Shown here one piece after another: positions 1 through 8,683 of a stretch of DNA of 64,000 nucleotides. Location of the stretch: contig NZ_CP043488.1 of assembly GCF_008330945.1 (NCBI RefSeq), forward strand, positions 992,001 through 1,056,000, in the 5' to 3' direction. Every line of letters starts with the position of its first letter. Position 1 is the stretch's first letter. The translations under genes and the position numbers were made by a program. Origin of the DNA: Labrys sp. KNU-23 (lineage in GTDB: Bacteria; Pseudomonadota; Alphaproteobacteria; Rhizobiales; Labraceae). Under the pieces are notes generated by a model that had not been told where the DNA came from, ran no database searches, and saw only the letters and a program-made list of their open reading frames with translations.

Positions 1-385
1 TTGCGCAATCAATAAGGGTCTCGACCAAAGTTGGGATGGGAGGAAATGTGGCAAAACCGGCATTTGTGCTGGTTACGGACGTCCGCGGCTCCGGCATTCA
101 TCGCTGCCCGGCAATCGTGCCAAAGTGACCGGCGATCGCTTCGCCGAGGCCGAGGGCATGGCCGTTCAGCAGCTCGCCCGCCGCGGGGCGCGATCATCTC
201 ATGCTCGTCAAGACAGCCGCGACCTCCCAAAGGAGGCAAGCGGGTTTGCGCCGATTTCACCTGCGAAACTTGGACCTATTGCGGCCCGCTGACTAAGCGA
301 GCGGCCATCGGAAAGAACTGCGGCCACTCAGAAAGGTCGTCGCACAAGCCACGAACAAATGCCCCACGGGAGGAGGAACCCGACC
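1..385. other. Region with no confident gene
   Basis: No recognisable gene lies ahead of the MFS transporter. A well-placed ribosome binding site (GGGAGGAA, about 38-45) precedes a 26-codon GTG reading frame at 48-128. Its TGA overlaps the GTG of a second 55-codon frame (125-292). This GTGA overlap looks like coupled translation, but neither peptide resembles a known family. They could be the remnants of a frameshifted gene or chance. Treated as unassigned 5' DNA that probably contains the transporter promoter. Confidence 0.4.
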
Positions 386-1735
386 ATGCATACCACACCC
401 GTTAGTTCGCCCGCACGGGTGGGCAATCAGAAGGCACCTGCCGGCGCCTCCCGTACCCGCTATATCATCCTGGCATTGTGTTTCGCCGGCCTGGTCATCA
501 ACTATCTCGACCGGGCCAATATGAGCGTGGCACTGCCCTATATCGATGCGGATCTGGGCCTCAATCTCACCAATACCGAGAAGGGATTGATCCTCGGCGC
601 CTTCTTCTGGGCCTATGACGGCATGATGCTGATCGCCGGCTGGTTCACCGACAAGGTCGGCTCGCGCCGCGCCTTCACCGTCGCTGCGATCTGGTGGTCG
701 ATTTTCACGGCGCTCACTCCCCTCGCCCGTGGTTTCTGGGGCTTTTTCGGCTTTCGTTTCATGCTGGGTGCCGGTGAAGCGCCGGCCTATCCCGCAGCCA
801 CCAAGGCGGCCTCGCGCTGGTTTCCCGTGGGTGAGCGCGCCTTTTCCACCGCCGTGATCGACTCAGGCTCGCGGGTGGGCACCGTGCTCTCCCTGCCCAT
901 CGTCACCAGTCTTCTCCTGATGGCGACCTGGCACTATTCCTTCGTGATCCTCGGCGCGCTGGGTATCGTCTGGGCGCTCGTATGGTACTGGTATTATCGC
1001 GATCCGGTCGACCATACCGGTGCCAATGACCTCGAGCGTCAATATATCGCCGAGAATGGCGGACGCACCGAGGCCAATGACGACAGCGAGGCCACCAAGA
1101 TCCGCTGGTCGCAATTGTTCGGCTATCGCACGGTCTGGGGCATGATGCTGGGCTTCTTCTGCCTCAACTTCGTGATCTATTTCTTCCTGACCTGGTTCCC
1201 CGACTATCTGAAGAACGCCCGCGGCCTCAATCTGAAGGAGCTGGGCACCCTCGGCATGTTGCCGGGCCTAGCTGCGGTGGTAACGGCCTGGATCGCCGGC
1301 GCCTATGCCGATCGCCTGATCCGTCGCGGCGCCAACATCACCACGGTGCGCAAGGTCGTGATGGTCGGCGGCCTGCTGGGCGGAGCTGCCATCCTGCCCG
1401 CCGCCTTTGCCTCCTCCATCTATCTGGCCCTGTTCTTCCTGGCGATCTCCTATTCCAGCCTGGCGATCGCGGCGACCGGGATCTGGTCCCTGCCCGCCGA
1501 CGTAGCGCCCAGTTCGCGCCATGTCGCCTCGATCGGCGGCATCCAGAACTTCGCCTCCAACATTGCAGGTATCATCAGCCCCTTCATGTTCGGCTTCCTG
1601 CTCGACATGTTCCACGGTGACTACACGCCGGCTTTTGCCCTGGCCGCCGGCTTCGCCGTGCTGGGCGCCTTCTCCTACGCCTTCATCGTCGGCAAGGCCG
1701 AGCCGCTGCCCCTGCCGGCTAATACGGAGCATTGA
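386..1735 (+). CDS. MFS transporter, anion:cation symporter (sugar-acid type)
   Basis: This is a 449-residue 12-helix permease of the major facilitator superfamily, likely importing an organic anion such as a hexuronate, galactonate or glucarate by proton symport at the inner membrane. The first helix ends in NYLDRANMSVALPYI, the hallmark of the ACS family (ExuT/GudP/DgoT). A second signature, FRFMLGAGEAPAYPAATKA, follows helix 4. The start is placed at ATG 386 because GGGAGGAGG at 368-376 is correctly spaced for it; an ATG at 359 has no such site. No catabolic gene sits next to it, so the substrate stays open. A hairpin with a T-run follows the stop. Confidence 0.85.
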   Translation: MHTTPVSSPARVGNQKAPAGASRTRYIILALCFAGLVINYLDRANMSVALPYIDADLGLNLTNTEKGLILGAFFWAYDGMMLIAGWFTDKVGSRRAFTVAAIWWSIFTALTPLARGFWGFFGFRFMLGAGEAPAYPAATKAASRWFPVGERAFSTAVIDSGSRVGTVLSLPIVTSLLLMATWHYSFVILGALGIVWALVWYWYYRDPVDHTGANDLERQYIAENGGRTEANDDSEATKIRWSQLFGYRTVWGMMLGFFCLNFVIYFFLTWFPDYLKNARGLNLKELGTLGMLPGLAAVVTAWIAGAYADRLIRRGANITTVRKVVMVGGLLGGAAILPAAFASSIYLALFFLAISYSSLAIAATGIWSLPADVAPSSRHVASIGGIQNFASNIAGIISPFMFGFLLDMFHGDYTPAFALAAGFAVLGAFSYAFIVGKAEPLPLPANTEH

Positions 1736-1768
1736 CCAGCTGACTTTCCGGCAACTCACATGACGGAG

Positions 1769-1807
1769 CCGCCGCGCATCTTCGGATTGTGCGGCGGTTT
1801 CTTTTTG
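1769..1807 (+). terminator. Rho-independent terminator after the MFS gene
   Basis: CCGCCGCGCA (1769-1778) pairs with TGTGCGGCGG (1789ff, one mismatch), followed by TTTCTTTTT. It lies 33 bases after the MFS stop codon. Confidence 0.75.
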
Positions 1808-2133
1808 TAAGTTTCACAACCGGCAGGATTGCCAGAACGCATTCAGTCGAATATCCGGTTCATCCATGAGCGTTGGGGCGCCGAGGTTCGATTTTGCCTA
1901 AGTAAATACCGGTCTCTTTCTTTCCATCCCATCCGTCTGGGCGGCCACCGGCAGCCCAGCGGGTAATTTTGTTCACTGGGTGGTGGTCCGAGACCGGTCT
2001 GGCTTGTCCGACTATGCCATACGCATAGGCCGCTGCCCCAGCTCTTCCCCCAGCGAACATCGCCATGCCGTGCCCGTAACGGGCCTCTCCGATCGCCGTC
2101 CCGGTGGACTTCCTCACGGAAGACCGAGACGGT
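1808..2133. other. Intergenic region, nothing recognised
   Basis: About 325 bases between the MFS terminator and the DUF1062 gene. Several overlapping frames are open on both strands, but none has a good ribosome binding site or family-like sequence. It presumably holds the promoter of the next gene. Confidence 0.4.
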
Positions 2134-2769
2134 ATGTGCAATCTTCTCAGAGTCCGCTGGACCATCACGCCCGCCATTCCCCCACAACCCTGGCTGGTCT
2201 GCGCCGGATGCGGCGTCCGCCGCCCCTTCCGGTGCAGCGGCAAGGCGAGGCTCAACGCCAATGGCCGGCGGCTCGATGCCTGGCTCATCTATAAATGCCC
2301 GGTTTGCGACAAGAGTTGGAACAGGCCGCTGTTCGAACGCCGGCCGGTGCAGGACATTTCCCCAGACATGCTCGCCGCCCTGCAGGCGAACAACCCGATC
2401 TGGATCCGCCGGCAGGCCTTCGATCTCGCAGCCTTGCGATCGCATGCCTTCGATATCGAAGAATGCGCCGAGATCGAGATTGCCAAGCAAGTGCTCAACC
2501 GGCCCGATGGCTGGTCGATCCTGCATGTCGAACTCGTCGTCGACCTGCCGGCCGGGATCCGTCTTGACCGCCTCCTGGCCCGCGAACTCGGCCTGTCACG
2601 AGCAAGGCTGCAATCGCTTCGCCGCTGGGAGCGGCTGCGCCTGGAGCCAGGCCGCTCCGACGCCCTGCGCAAGCGGGTGACGGACGGCACCGGCATCATG
2701 CTCGACCTTGCATGCGAGCCGAACCGTCAGATGATCGGCGATGCGGCCTCGGGGCATTCAAGGCCGTAG
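2134..2769 (+). CDS. DUF1062 family protein
   Basis: A 211-residue protein of unknown function that I match to the DUF1062 family. The N-terminal quarter has two zinc-ribbon style cysteine pairs, CAGCGVRRPF and YKCPVCDKSWN, so it probably binds a metal and perhaps nucleic acid. The C-terminal part is mainly helical and charged (LDRLLARELGLSRARLQSL), and its tail carries a run typical of the family. The start at ATG 2134 is chosen because MCNLLRVRW leads directly into the conserved part; an ATG at 2104 in frame is possible. It stands alone, convergent with the symporter operon, with a symmetrical terminator between them. Confidence 0.75.
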   Translation: MCNLLRVRWTITPAIPPQPWLVCAGCGVRRPFRCSGKARLNANGRRLDAWLIYKCPVCDKSWNRPLFERRPVQDISPDMLAALQANNPIWIRRQAFDLAALRSHAFDIEECAEIEIAKQVLNRPDGWSILHVELVVDLPAGIRLDRLLARELGLSRARLQSLRRWERLRLEPGRSDALRKRVTDGTGIMLDLACEPNRQMIGDAASGHSRP

Positions 2770-2819
2770 CCAGCTGCCGCCTTCATGGCGGTCGGAACCA
2801 GGTCTGCCAGGGACTTGGC

Positions 2820-2861
2820 ACGAGGCCCCCACGCTGGAAACGTGCGGCGCGGGGGCCTCGT
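2820..2861. terminator. Bidirectional terminator hairpin
   Basis: ACGAGGCCCCC (2820-2830) and GGGGGCCTCGT (2851-2861) form a perfect 11-bp stem between the convergent DUF1062 gene and the SSS symporter gene. Confidence 0.7.
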
Positions 2862-2868
2862 ATCCCCG

Positions 2869-4386
2869 TCAGATCGGGCGCGCCTGCGTTTGCCCGGCCG
2901 GCAAATCATCACCCACCTCTTCCGCCACGCCATCGAAGAGCCGGCCGATGCGTCGGCGCTCGGCCTCGTCCTGCGGCAAGGCGTAGGATAGCGCGACATA
3001 AACCAGCGTATTGACGATCAGGCCAACCACGCCCGAGGTCATTCCCGCCAGGGCCGGAATTGAAACGGGGTAGAGGAACTGCAGCACCACCGCCACCGCA
3101 AAACCCGCGATCATGCCGCTGGCGGCACCCGCCGCATTGCCCCGGCGCCAGAAGATGCCGAGATAGAGCGCCGGCGCCAGCTGGACGATGCCCTGATAGG
3201 AGGCAAGCGCCAAAGTAAGCAGACCGGCGGTGACATTGGCGGTCGCCACCGCCCCAGCCACCGCCAGCAAGGTGGCGATCACGATGGTGATGCGTGCGGT
3301 GCGGGTGTTGGTCGCCTCGTCGGCGCCGCCAACATGGATGATGTCCTGGGCGGTATGGGTGCCGACGGCCGCGGTGATGGCGTTCACATTGCCGACCGTG
3401 GCGGCGAACACGGCCACGCCCGCCAGCGCCAGTACGAACGGCCCGCCATGCCCGGCCGTCAGGAACCAGACATTGTCAGGCGCTTTCGCCACCTCCGGCA
3501 GCTGCGAGGCCAGCATGCTCATGGTCAGCATGATGGCGAGGAACACGAACATGAACGGCGCTGCCTTCAGGGCTGAGTTGCGCACCGCCTGGGCGCTCCT
3601 CGCCGTGAACAGGCGCACGAAGATATCGGGCCAGCACCAGGAGCCCATCGCGCCGGTGAACACCAGCGAGAAGTAATAGAGCGGGCCGAGCTCGCTGTTC
3701 AGGCCCGGCAGGCTGGCAAAGCTCTCCGGCAGGCCGGAAAAGCCCAGGCCCTGCGACATCAGCCAGACGATCAGGCCGAGCGCCACCAGCCCGCCGACGC
3801 CATAGGCGAAGATGCCCTGGATCATGTCCGAGATCACGATGCCGCGCATGCCCAGCCGCACCGTCCAGATCTGCCTGATAGCCAGCACCGCGATGCCGAT
3901 GAACACCGCCGTCGTCGGCGTGACCGCACCGAAGGACAGGTAGGAGAAGACGAGGCCGAGCGACTGGAAGGCAAGTACCAGCCAGGGAAAGGCCGAGATC
4001 ACGCCGATCACGGCGGCGATCACCCGCACGCTGGTGGAATTGTAGCGCATGCCGACGAAATCGGCCTGGGTGCGCAGGTTGAAGGCTTTGCCCCAGTCGA
4101 ACACGCGCTGCGCCATCAGGAACATGAACAGCACAGCCAGCAGCGAATAGGAGATCACGTAATAGCCGATTACCCCGGCTGAGGCGGAAAGCCCGGCAAA
4201 GGCGATGAAGATCGTCCCCGGCAGCCAGGTGTTGAGGAAGGCCATGGTCTGGAACCATGAACCGAAGGAGCGGCCGGCCACCGCATAATCGGTGAAGTCC
4301 CGGCCCTGCTTGCGGGTGCGCTCCAGCACCACCACGACGCCGATGAAGAACAGGGCCAACAGCCCGTAACCGATCAGGAAGTCCAT
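2869..4386 (-). CDS. Sodium:solute symporter (SSS family)
   Basis: A 505-residue inner-membrane permease with about 13 hydrophobic helices, of the sodium:solute symporter family (PutP/PanF/ActP type). The N-terminus has DFTDYAVAGRSFGSWFQT, as in other SSS proteins, and a conserved stretch PGTIFIAFAGLSASAGVIGY follows in the next helices. The start is preceded by GGGAGAAGGAG. It is the third gene of an operon: deacetylase, small membrane protein, symporter, with only 4 bases separating it from the small gene. The context suggests it imports the substrate or product of the HDAC-like deacetylase, for example an acetylated amine, but SSS substrates cannot be read from sequence. Confidence 0.88.
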   Translation of the reverse strand: MDFLIGYGLLALFFIGVVVVLERTRKQGRDFTDYAVAGRSFGSWFQTMAFLNTWLPGTIFIAFAGLSASAGVIGYYVISYSLLAVLFMFLMAQRVFDWGKAFNLRTQADFVGMRYNSTSVRVIAAVIGVISAFPWLVLAFQSLGLVFSYLSFGAVTPTTAVFIGIAVLAIRQIWTVRLGMRGIVISDMIQGIFAYGVGGLVALGLIVWLMSQGLGFSGLPESFASLPGLNSELGPLYYFSLVFTGAMGSWCWPDIFVRLFTARSAQAVRNSALKAAPFMFVFLAIMLTMSMLASQLPEVAKAPDNVWFLTAGHGGPFVLALAGVAVFAATVGNVNAITAAVGTHTAQDIIHVGGADEATNTRTARITIVIATLLAVAGAVATANVTAGLLTLALASYQGIVQLAPALYLGIFWRRGNAAGAASGMIAGFAVAVVLQFLYPVSIPALAGMTSGVVGLIVNTLVYVALSYALPQDEAERRRIGRLFDGVAEEVGDDLPAGQTQARPI

Positions 4387-4390
4387 GGCC

Positions 4391-4597
4391 CTACTCCTTC
4401 TCCCGGTCCGGGCTGGCCCGGTGCAGATAGGTCAGGCTGACGACCAGGAAGAGGCCGCTGCCCATGAAGAAGAGCATCGCCACGCCGAGACTGCCGCGCG
4501 CCATCGCCAGATGAATCGGCGGGAACAGCATGATGATCAGGTTGAGCCACAGCAAAAGGCGGCGGACCCGGCCAAAGTCAGTCGCTTGCCTCTCCAT
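4391..4597 (-). CDS. Small membrane protein accompanying the SSS symporter
   Basis: A 68-residue protein with two hydrophobic helices (LLLWLNLIIMLFPPIHLAMA and GVAMLFFMGSGLFLVVSLTYL) and charged ends. Small two-helix proteins encoded just upstream of SSS permeases are common (DUF3311 and YhdT/DUF997 types) and are thought to be accessory subunits; this one fits that place and size. The ATG at 4597 is used because the longer frame up to 4666 adds an arginine-rich stretch unlike a membrane protein N-terminus. Its stop lies 4 bases before the symporter start, so the two are probably translated together. Confidence 0.7.
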   Translation of the reverse strand: MERQATDFGRVRRLLLWLNLIIMLFPPIHLAMARGSLGVAMLFFMGSGLFLVVSLTYLHRASPDREKE

Positions 4598-4698
4598 TTC
4601 GTCCTCCCATTTCGAGATTCTCCTGCTGGGGTGGGCGGCGCGTCGCCGAGATCCTGCACGCGCCATTCTTGTTGTTCTTCAGATCGGTGCCACCGGGG

Positions 4699-5796
4699 TT
4701 ACAGGCCGCTGGCCTGTACCACCGCGTCGACCAATGCCCTTTGATGCGGCTGCAGCTCCTGCCCGGGCAGGTCCTTCCAGAACGCCTGATAAGGGTCCTC
4801 GACGCCCGTCTGGACACCACTGAGCGTTTCCACCACGGCCAGGCCACAGAACGGCACGTAGAAGGGCGAATAGCCACCCTCATGGCTGATCACCAGCCGC
4901 CCCCCGCAGATCGAAGCCGCCAGATCCATCAGGCGACGGGTCATCAGACGATAGGAGCCGGAAACCAGCATCATGCGGCCGAGCGGATCGGCATTGGAGG
5001 AATCGAAACCGCTGGCAACCATGATGACATCGGGTTTGAAGCGGGCGATCGCCGGCAGCACCACACGGTCGAAGGCATCGAGATAGGCCCCCTCGCCCGA
5101 ACCGGCCGGCAGCGGGATGTTGATCGCCGCGCCTTTGCCGGCCCCGACGCCGCGATCGCCGACCTTGCCGGTGTCGGGCGGGAAATTGCCGTCCTGATGC
5201 AGCGAGATGGTGAGGATGTCGGGATCGACCTCGAAACAGGCCTCGGTGCCGTTGCCATGATGCACGTCCCAGTCGACCACCGCCACGCGCTCGATACCAA
5301 GCTTGGCGCGCGCATGGGCGATCGCCACCGCGACATTGGCGAACATGCAAAAGCCCATGCCCTTCTCCGGGCGGGCGTGGTGACCTGGCGGGCGCACCAG
5401 CGCATAGGCATTGGCGACCTCGCCCTGCACCACCGCCCGCAACGCACTGATGGTGCCGCCGGCGGCTAGGCAGGCCAGGTCCACCCCGGCAAAACCGAAA
5501 GGCGAAACGCCGTCGCCCATGTCGCCGCCACGGATGTCGGCACTGAGCGCCTTCATCTTGTCGAGATGCTCGCTCGTGTGGACACGCAGAATGTCCTCGT
5601 CGCTCGCCTTGGTGATCTCGATGCGTTTCAGGGCCTTGGCGATGCCGGAGACCTCCACCAGGGAGGCAAAACGGGCCTTGGATTCCGGCGACTCGACATG
5701 CTGCAGGGGCTGGATGAACTCGCCCTTCAGGAACCCGGCAGCCGTGCCGGTGTCGTGCCAGCCGAAACGCTCATGCCACACCCATCCCGTGGTCAT
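4699..5796 (-). CDS. Histone deacetylase family protein (acetylpolyamine amidohydrolase-like)
   Basis: A 365-residue zinc-dependent amidohydrolase that removes acetyl groups from amines such as acetylpolyamines or other acetylated substrates. All class motifs are present in order: RPPGHHARP (paired catalytic histidines), FCMFANVAVA, VDWDVHHGNGTE (zinc Asp and His), SLHQDGNFPPDTG, ASGFDSSNADPLG (second zinc Asp) and ISHEGGYS. The start at ATG 5796 has GAGGGAGAA upstream. It opens a three-gene operon with a small membrane protein and an SSS symporter and is divergent from a LuxR-type regulator. Uptake plus deacetylation of an acetylated amine is the simplest reading; a propionamide or ketone-forming acyl substrate is possible too. 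Confidence 0.85.
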   Translation of the reverse strand: MTTGWVWHERFGWHDTGTAAGFLKGEFIQPLQHVESPESKARFASLVEVSGIAKALKRIEITKASDEDILRVHTSEHLDKMKALSADIRGGDMGDGVSPFGFAGVDLACLAAGGTISALRAVVQGEVANAYALVRPPGHHARPEKGMGFCMFANVAVAIAHARAKLGIERVAVVDWDVHHGNGTEACFEVDPDILTISLHQDGNFPPDTGKVGDRGVGAGKGAAINIPLPAGSGEGAYLDAFDRVVLPAIARFKPDVIMVASGFDSSNADPLGRMMLVSGSYRLMTRRLMDLAASICGGRLVISHEGGYSPFYVPFCGLAVVETLSGVQTGVEDPYQAFWKDLPGQELQPHQRALVDAVVQASGL

Positions 5797-5950
5797 CGCA
5801 GTTCTCCCTCGTCTGCAGGTTTTCCGGCAGGCTAGCGCATGCCAACAAGGCGGGAATGGTGCAGATGCACTATTGGCGGCGGGCACCAACCTTGTGACGA
5901 AAGCCGTCCACGGTTACTATGACAAAAATACAACCCTCCATCCGGGGCCG

Positions 5951-6937
5951 GTGCATGTGACTTCAAAACTGTCCATGTTCTCGCAATTCGTGGTCGATCT
6001 TCATCAGGCCGGCCGGCGCGCCGACAAGGATGCGGATTTCGACGTGGCGGCCCACGCCCTCGAGCTTTTGCGCCCCCTGCTCGGTTTCGACTGCGCCTGG
6101 TATGGCTGGGCCCGTTTCGTGGACGACCGCACCACCGTACCCGCCTCCTCCACGCTTGGCCTGCCGGAGGGGTTCGCCCCGTTCTGGTCGACCATGGCCA
6201 GCCAGGACCTGGTCGCCACGGCCTTGCGCCGGGACCGCGGCAAGGTCTGCATCTATGATCGCGGGCAGCCCCGGCAGACCGACGAGATGGCCGAGTTGTC
6301 GGAGCGCTACGGCATCCGCAAATGGGCCTCCGCCATGCATAATCGGCCGGGACGGTCCACCACCTTCTTCGTCTCGGTCTATCGCACCCGGTGCCACGAC
6401 CCACATTGGGACGGGGAGGACCTGCAGCTGCTGCAATGTGCGGTGGACCACATGTTCCTGGCGCTGCAGGCCGCGTTCGAGCGGCGCAGTGCGGACGGGC
6501 CGGGCAAGCGGGCGACACTGGCAGTCGACGAGGCCGGCTTCGCTCATCTCGGCCTGGATCAGTCGCAGGGCTTCCTTAGAACCATCTGGCCCGGCTGGAA
6601 CGGCGATCGCCTGCCCCGGCCGCTCAGGCAGGCGGCCCTGCACCCCGGCATCCATCTGTTCGAGCGCGAAGGCGTGGCAGTGAGTTGCCGCGAGGATCGC
6701 ACAGCAGGCCGGCAGTCGAGCCTGATAAGGCTGGAACTCTCGCTGCTGTCCAAGCTCGACCGACTTTCCCCGCGCGAGCGCGAAGTGGCGAACGTGCTCG
6801 CCACCGGGGCAACCCACAAGCAGGCGGCGCAGGTGCTGGGCAGCGCCCCGGCCACCATCCGCAACCAGACCCAGGCCATCTATGACAAGCTCGGCATCCG
6901 TTCGCGAGCGGAGCTTGCCAGCGCCGTGCGGCGCTGA
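5951..6937 (+). CDS. LuxR-family transcriptional regulator
   Basis: About 328 residues. The C-terminal 60 residues are a LuxR/GerE helix-turn-helix: LSPREREVANVLATGATHKQ followed by AAQVLGSAPATIRNQTQAIY and DKLGIRSRAELASA. The N-terminal 200 residues are not a recognisable autoinducer domain; a GAF/PAS-like ligand fold is possible (GFDCAWYGWARFVDD). The frame is open far upstream, inside the antisense of the deacetylase gene, so the start is uncertain: GTG 5951, GTG 5957 or ATG 5975 are all possible. It is divergent from the deacetylase/symporter operon, which it probably controls. A hairpin follows the stop. Confidence 0.8.
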   Translation: MHVTSKLSMFSQFVVDLHQAGRRADKDADFDVAAHALELLRPLLGFDCAWYGWARFVDDRTTVPASSTLGLPEGFAPFWSTMASQDLVATALRRDRGKVCIYDRGQPRQTDEMAELSERYGIRKWASAMHNRPGRSTTFFVSVYRTRCHDPHWDGEDLQLLQCAVDHMFLALQAAFERRSADGPGKRATLAVDEAGFAHLGLDQSQGFLRTIWPGWNGDRLPRPLRQAALHPGIHLFEREGVAVSCREDRTAGRQSSLIRLELSLLSKLDRLSPREREVANVLATGATHKQAAQVLGSAPATIRNQTQAIYDKLGIRSRAELASAVRR

Positions 6938-6940
6938 GCC

Positions 6941-6960
6941 CGGGGCGCTACCGCGCCCCG
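6941..6960. terminator. Hairpin between convergent genes
   Basis: CGGGGCGC (6941-6948), loop TACC, GCGCCCCG (6953-6960): a perfect 8-bp stem between the convergent LuxR-type gene and thiD. It has no clear T-run on the plus strand. Confidence 0.5.
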
Positions 6961-6976
6961 ATCCGGATCCGTCGCA

Positions 6977-7798
6977 TCAGCGGTCTTCCGCCGGCGAGCC
7001 CCCGCGCCACCAGGCGTGAAAATGATGGACGGGGCCATGGCCGTGCCCGACCGTCAATTGGTCGGACGCCCTCAGTGCCTCCGTAAGATAAAGCTTGGCC
7101 TGCTCTACGGCTTGCACCAGGGGAAGCGAGGGCAGGAGCGCGGCGATCGCCGCCGACAGCGTGCAGCCGGTGCCGTGCAAATTGCCGGTGGCGATACGGG
7201 GCGCCGCATGCTCGGTGATGCCACCATCGGCATGAAGAACGTCGATGCTCTCAGGACCATCGAGATGCCCGCCCTTCAGCAGCACCGCCCCGCCGCCGAG
7301 CGCGGCCAGCTCGCCCGCACGCAACCGCATACCACCCAGTGACGCTATCGGTTCGGCGCCGAGCAGCATTGCTGCCTCGGGCAGGTTCGGGGTGATCAGG
7401 CGCGCCAAAGGCAGCAGTCGGTCGCGGATCGCCGCCACGGCATCCGGCCGCAACAGGCGATCGCCGGACTTGGCGACCATGACGGGGTCGAGCACGATGT
7501 TGCGCGCGCCATGGGCGATCAGGCGGTCGGCGATCACGGCCGCAATGTCGGCCGTTGGCACCATGCCGATCTTCACCGCATCGACGCGGACATCGTCGAA
7601 GACGGCATCGATCTGTTCGGCGACGAACTGCGGCTCCAGGGCAATGAAGGAACGTACGCCCATGGTGTTCTGGGCGACCACCGCGGTGATCACCGCCATG
7701 CCGTGGGTGCCGTGTGCGGCAAAGCTCTTGAGATCGGCCTGGATACCGGCGCCGCCGGTCGGATCGGTGCCGGCGATCGAGAGGACATTGGCTATCAT
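6977..7798 (-). CDS. thiD: Hydroxymethylpyrimidine/phosphomethylpyrimidine kinase ThiD
   Basis: A 273-residue ribokinase-fold enzyme that phosphorylates HMP and then HMP-P to HMP-PP, the pyrimidine half of thiamine. Motifs: [19 protein letters not shown] at the N-terminus (substrate and phosphate binding), [28 protein letters not shown] and the anion-hole/catalytic stretch [15 protein letters not shown]. The start at ATG 7798 matches the family start [16 protein letters not shown] riboswitch about 230 bases upstream on the same strand indicates repression by thiamine pyrophosphate. The ATG overlaps the TGA of a short upstream open frame (ATGA). No other thiamine gene is adjacent. Confidence 0.93.
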   Translation of the reverse strand: MIANVLSIAGTDPTGGAGIQADLKSFAAHGTHGMAVITAVVAQNTMGVRSFIALEPQFVAEQIDAVFDDVRVDAVKIGMVPTADIAAVIADRLIAHGARNIVLDPVMVAKSGDRLLRPDAVAAIRDRLLPLARLITPNLPEAAMLLGAEPIASLGGMRLRAGELAALGGGAVLLKGGHLDGPESIDVLHADGGITEHAAPRIATGNLHGTGCTLSAAIAALLPSLPLVQAVEQAKLYLTEALRASDQLTVGHGHGPVHHFHAWWRGGSPAEDR

Positions 7799-8055
7799 GC
7801 CGCCTGCTCCCGGCCTTCGGCGCGGTGCCATCCCTGCCTTGCTACGTCGAGGACACCGAAGCTCATGGCAAGACTGGCTTCCTGCAAGGTCTCCAGCTCG
7901 AACCAGCGTGCTTCGAGTGCATCGTCCCCGTCGCAGGGATGCGGCGCAAAATTCGAGAAACGTCGAGGTTGTGCGCTGTGGTCGGCAAGGCGGTCTCCAA
8001 GAATGAGACCGACGAAGGAGGAGCAAGCGCCGTCCCTTCGCCGGAATGACCCGGA
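7795..8055 (-). pseudogene. Open frame without a start codon, coupled to thiD
   Basis: Between the riboswitch and thiD the minus strand has a frame of about 85 codons without stops that ends in TGA overlapping the thiD ATG. It has no ATG or GTG before a late ATG at 7866, which would give a 23-residue peptide. The part after the riboswitch reads like a real acidic protein end ([20 protein letters not shown]), recalling Nudix-type C-termini, but this match is weak. It could be the end of a gene whose front was lost, a leader peptide from 7866, or chance. The long gap between riboswitch and thiD makes a lost gene reasonable. Confidence 0.25.
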
Positions 8056-8137
8056 TCAGGTTCAAAGGGTCACTGCGCCGCACCAGCCAGCAGTATCTCA
8101 GCCCCTTGCCGGGACTCCCCTCGGTGTGTTCAGCCTA
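8030..8137 (-). promoter_or_regulatory. TPP (THI-element) riboswitch
   Basis: On the minus strand the conserved THI-box segments occur in order: GGGGCTGAGATACTGCTGG (about 8103-8085), then CCCTTTGAACCTGATCCGGG (about 8069-8050), then the closing GGCGAAGGGACGG (about 8042-8030). These match the TPP-sensing aptamer. It lies upstream of thiD and would shut off thiamine synthesis when TPP is plentiful. An upstream stem begins near ACACCGAGGGGAG. Confidence 0.93.
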
Positions 8138-8683
8138 GGACAAAAGCGGCGCGAGCGCCACAGTCGTGGATGTGCTCATCAGCGATTGAGCGGCAGGCAT
8201 CTCGTCATGGAGTTTCTCGAATGACATCATTCCCGGCGTCCGCCGTGGCTGCCGCCCCTAATCGCCGCCGGATGCCGGATGAAGCGCCCTGGGCGGCCCG
8301 GCTTTCGCGCGAACCAGCCGCGCAGCATGCCTGGACCATGCGGTCTGAAATCCGATTCGACAGATAAGAGGTATAATTAAACCTTGCAATTTCGTACGGC
8401 CGCAATCGGCATGCAGGGCGTTGTTCTCACGATGTCATCGGAAGCAGGATCGGCCGAGTTGACGAAACGGCACTTTCCTTTTGTTTGCCAAGGCGATGTG
8501 GAGGGTTCCAACGCCGCGATTCCCCTTCCGGGTCAAGCTTGTGGAGGATATCCTGGTTGCGTCGGGCTTTTTCGTGCGCCATGTATCGGGCAGTTGCATC
8601 TCGATATTCGGAGGTATCGTAATACATACTCCGAGGGGGCGCCATGAATGTCTTGCACATTCTTGGCTGGGGAGGGGGAAAAG
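8138..8683. other. Mostly non-coding region upstream of the riboswitch and a small gene
   Basis: About 545 bases, lower in GC than the surroundings around 8340-8400 and 8430-8640. It should contain the promoter for the riboswitch-thiD transcript (minus strand) and for the small gene at 8684 (plus strand). The only open frame worth naming is the small minus-strand one listed separately at 8427-8645. Confidence 0.4.
8427..8645 (-). CDS. Possible small hypothetical protein
   Basis: A 72-codon frame whose product is rich in charged residues and starts MAPPRSMYYDTSEYRDATAR. I do not recognise it. Third codon positions are less GC-rich than in neighbouring genes, and no ribosome binding site is seen before the ATG at 8645, so it may be a chance frame or a gene of foreign origin. 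It is divergent from the better supported small gene at 8684. Confidence 0.2.
   Translation of the reverse strand: MAPPRSMYYDTSEYRDATARYMAHEKARRNQDILHKLDPEGESRRWNPPHRLGKQKESAVSSTRPILLPMTS

Noticed and set aside
8384..8647. 87-codon plus-strand frame before the small gene
   Set aside because: No ribosome binding site, no protein-like pattern, and it overlaps the antisense frame and the AT-richer promoter region.
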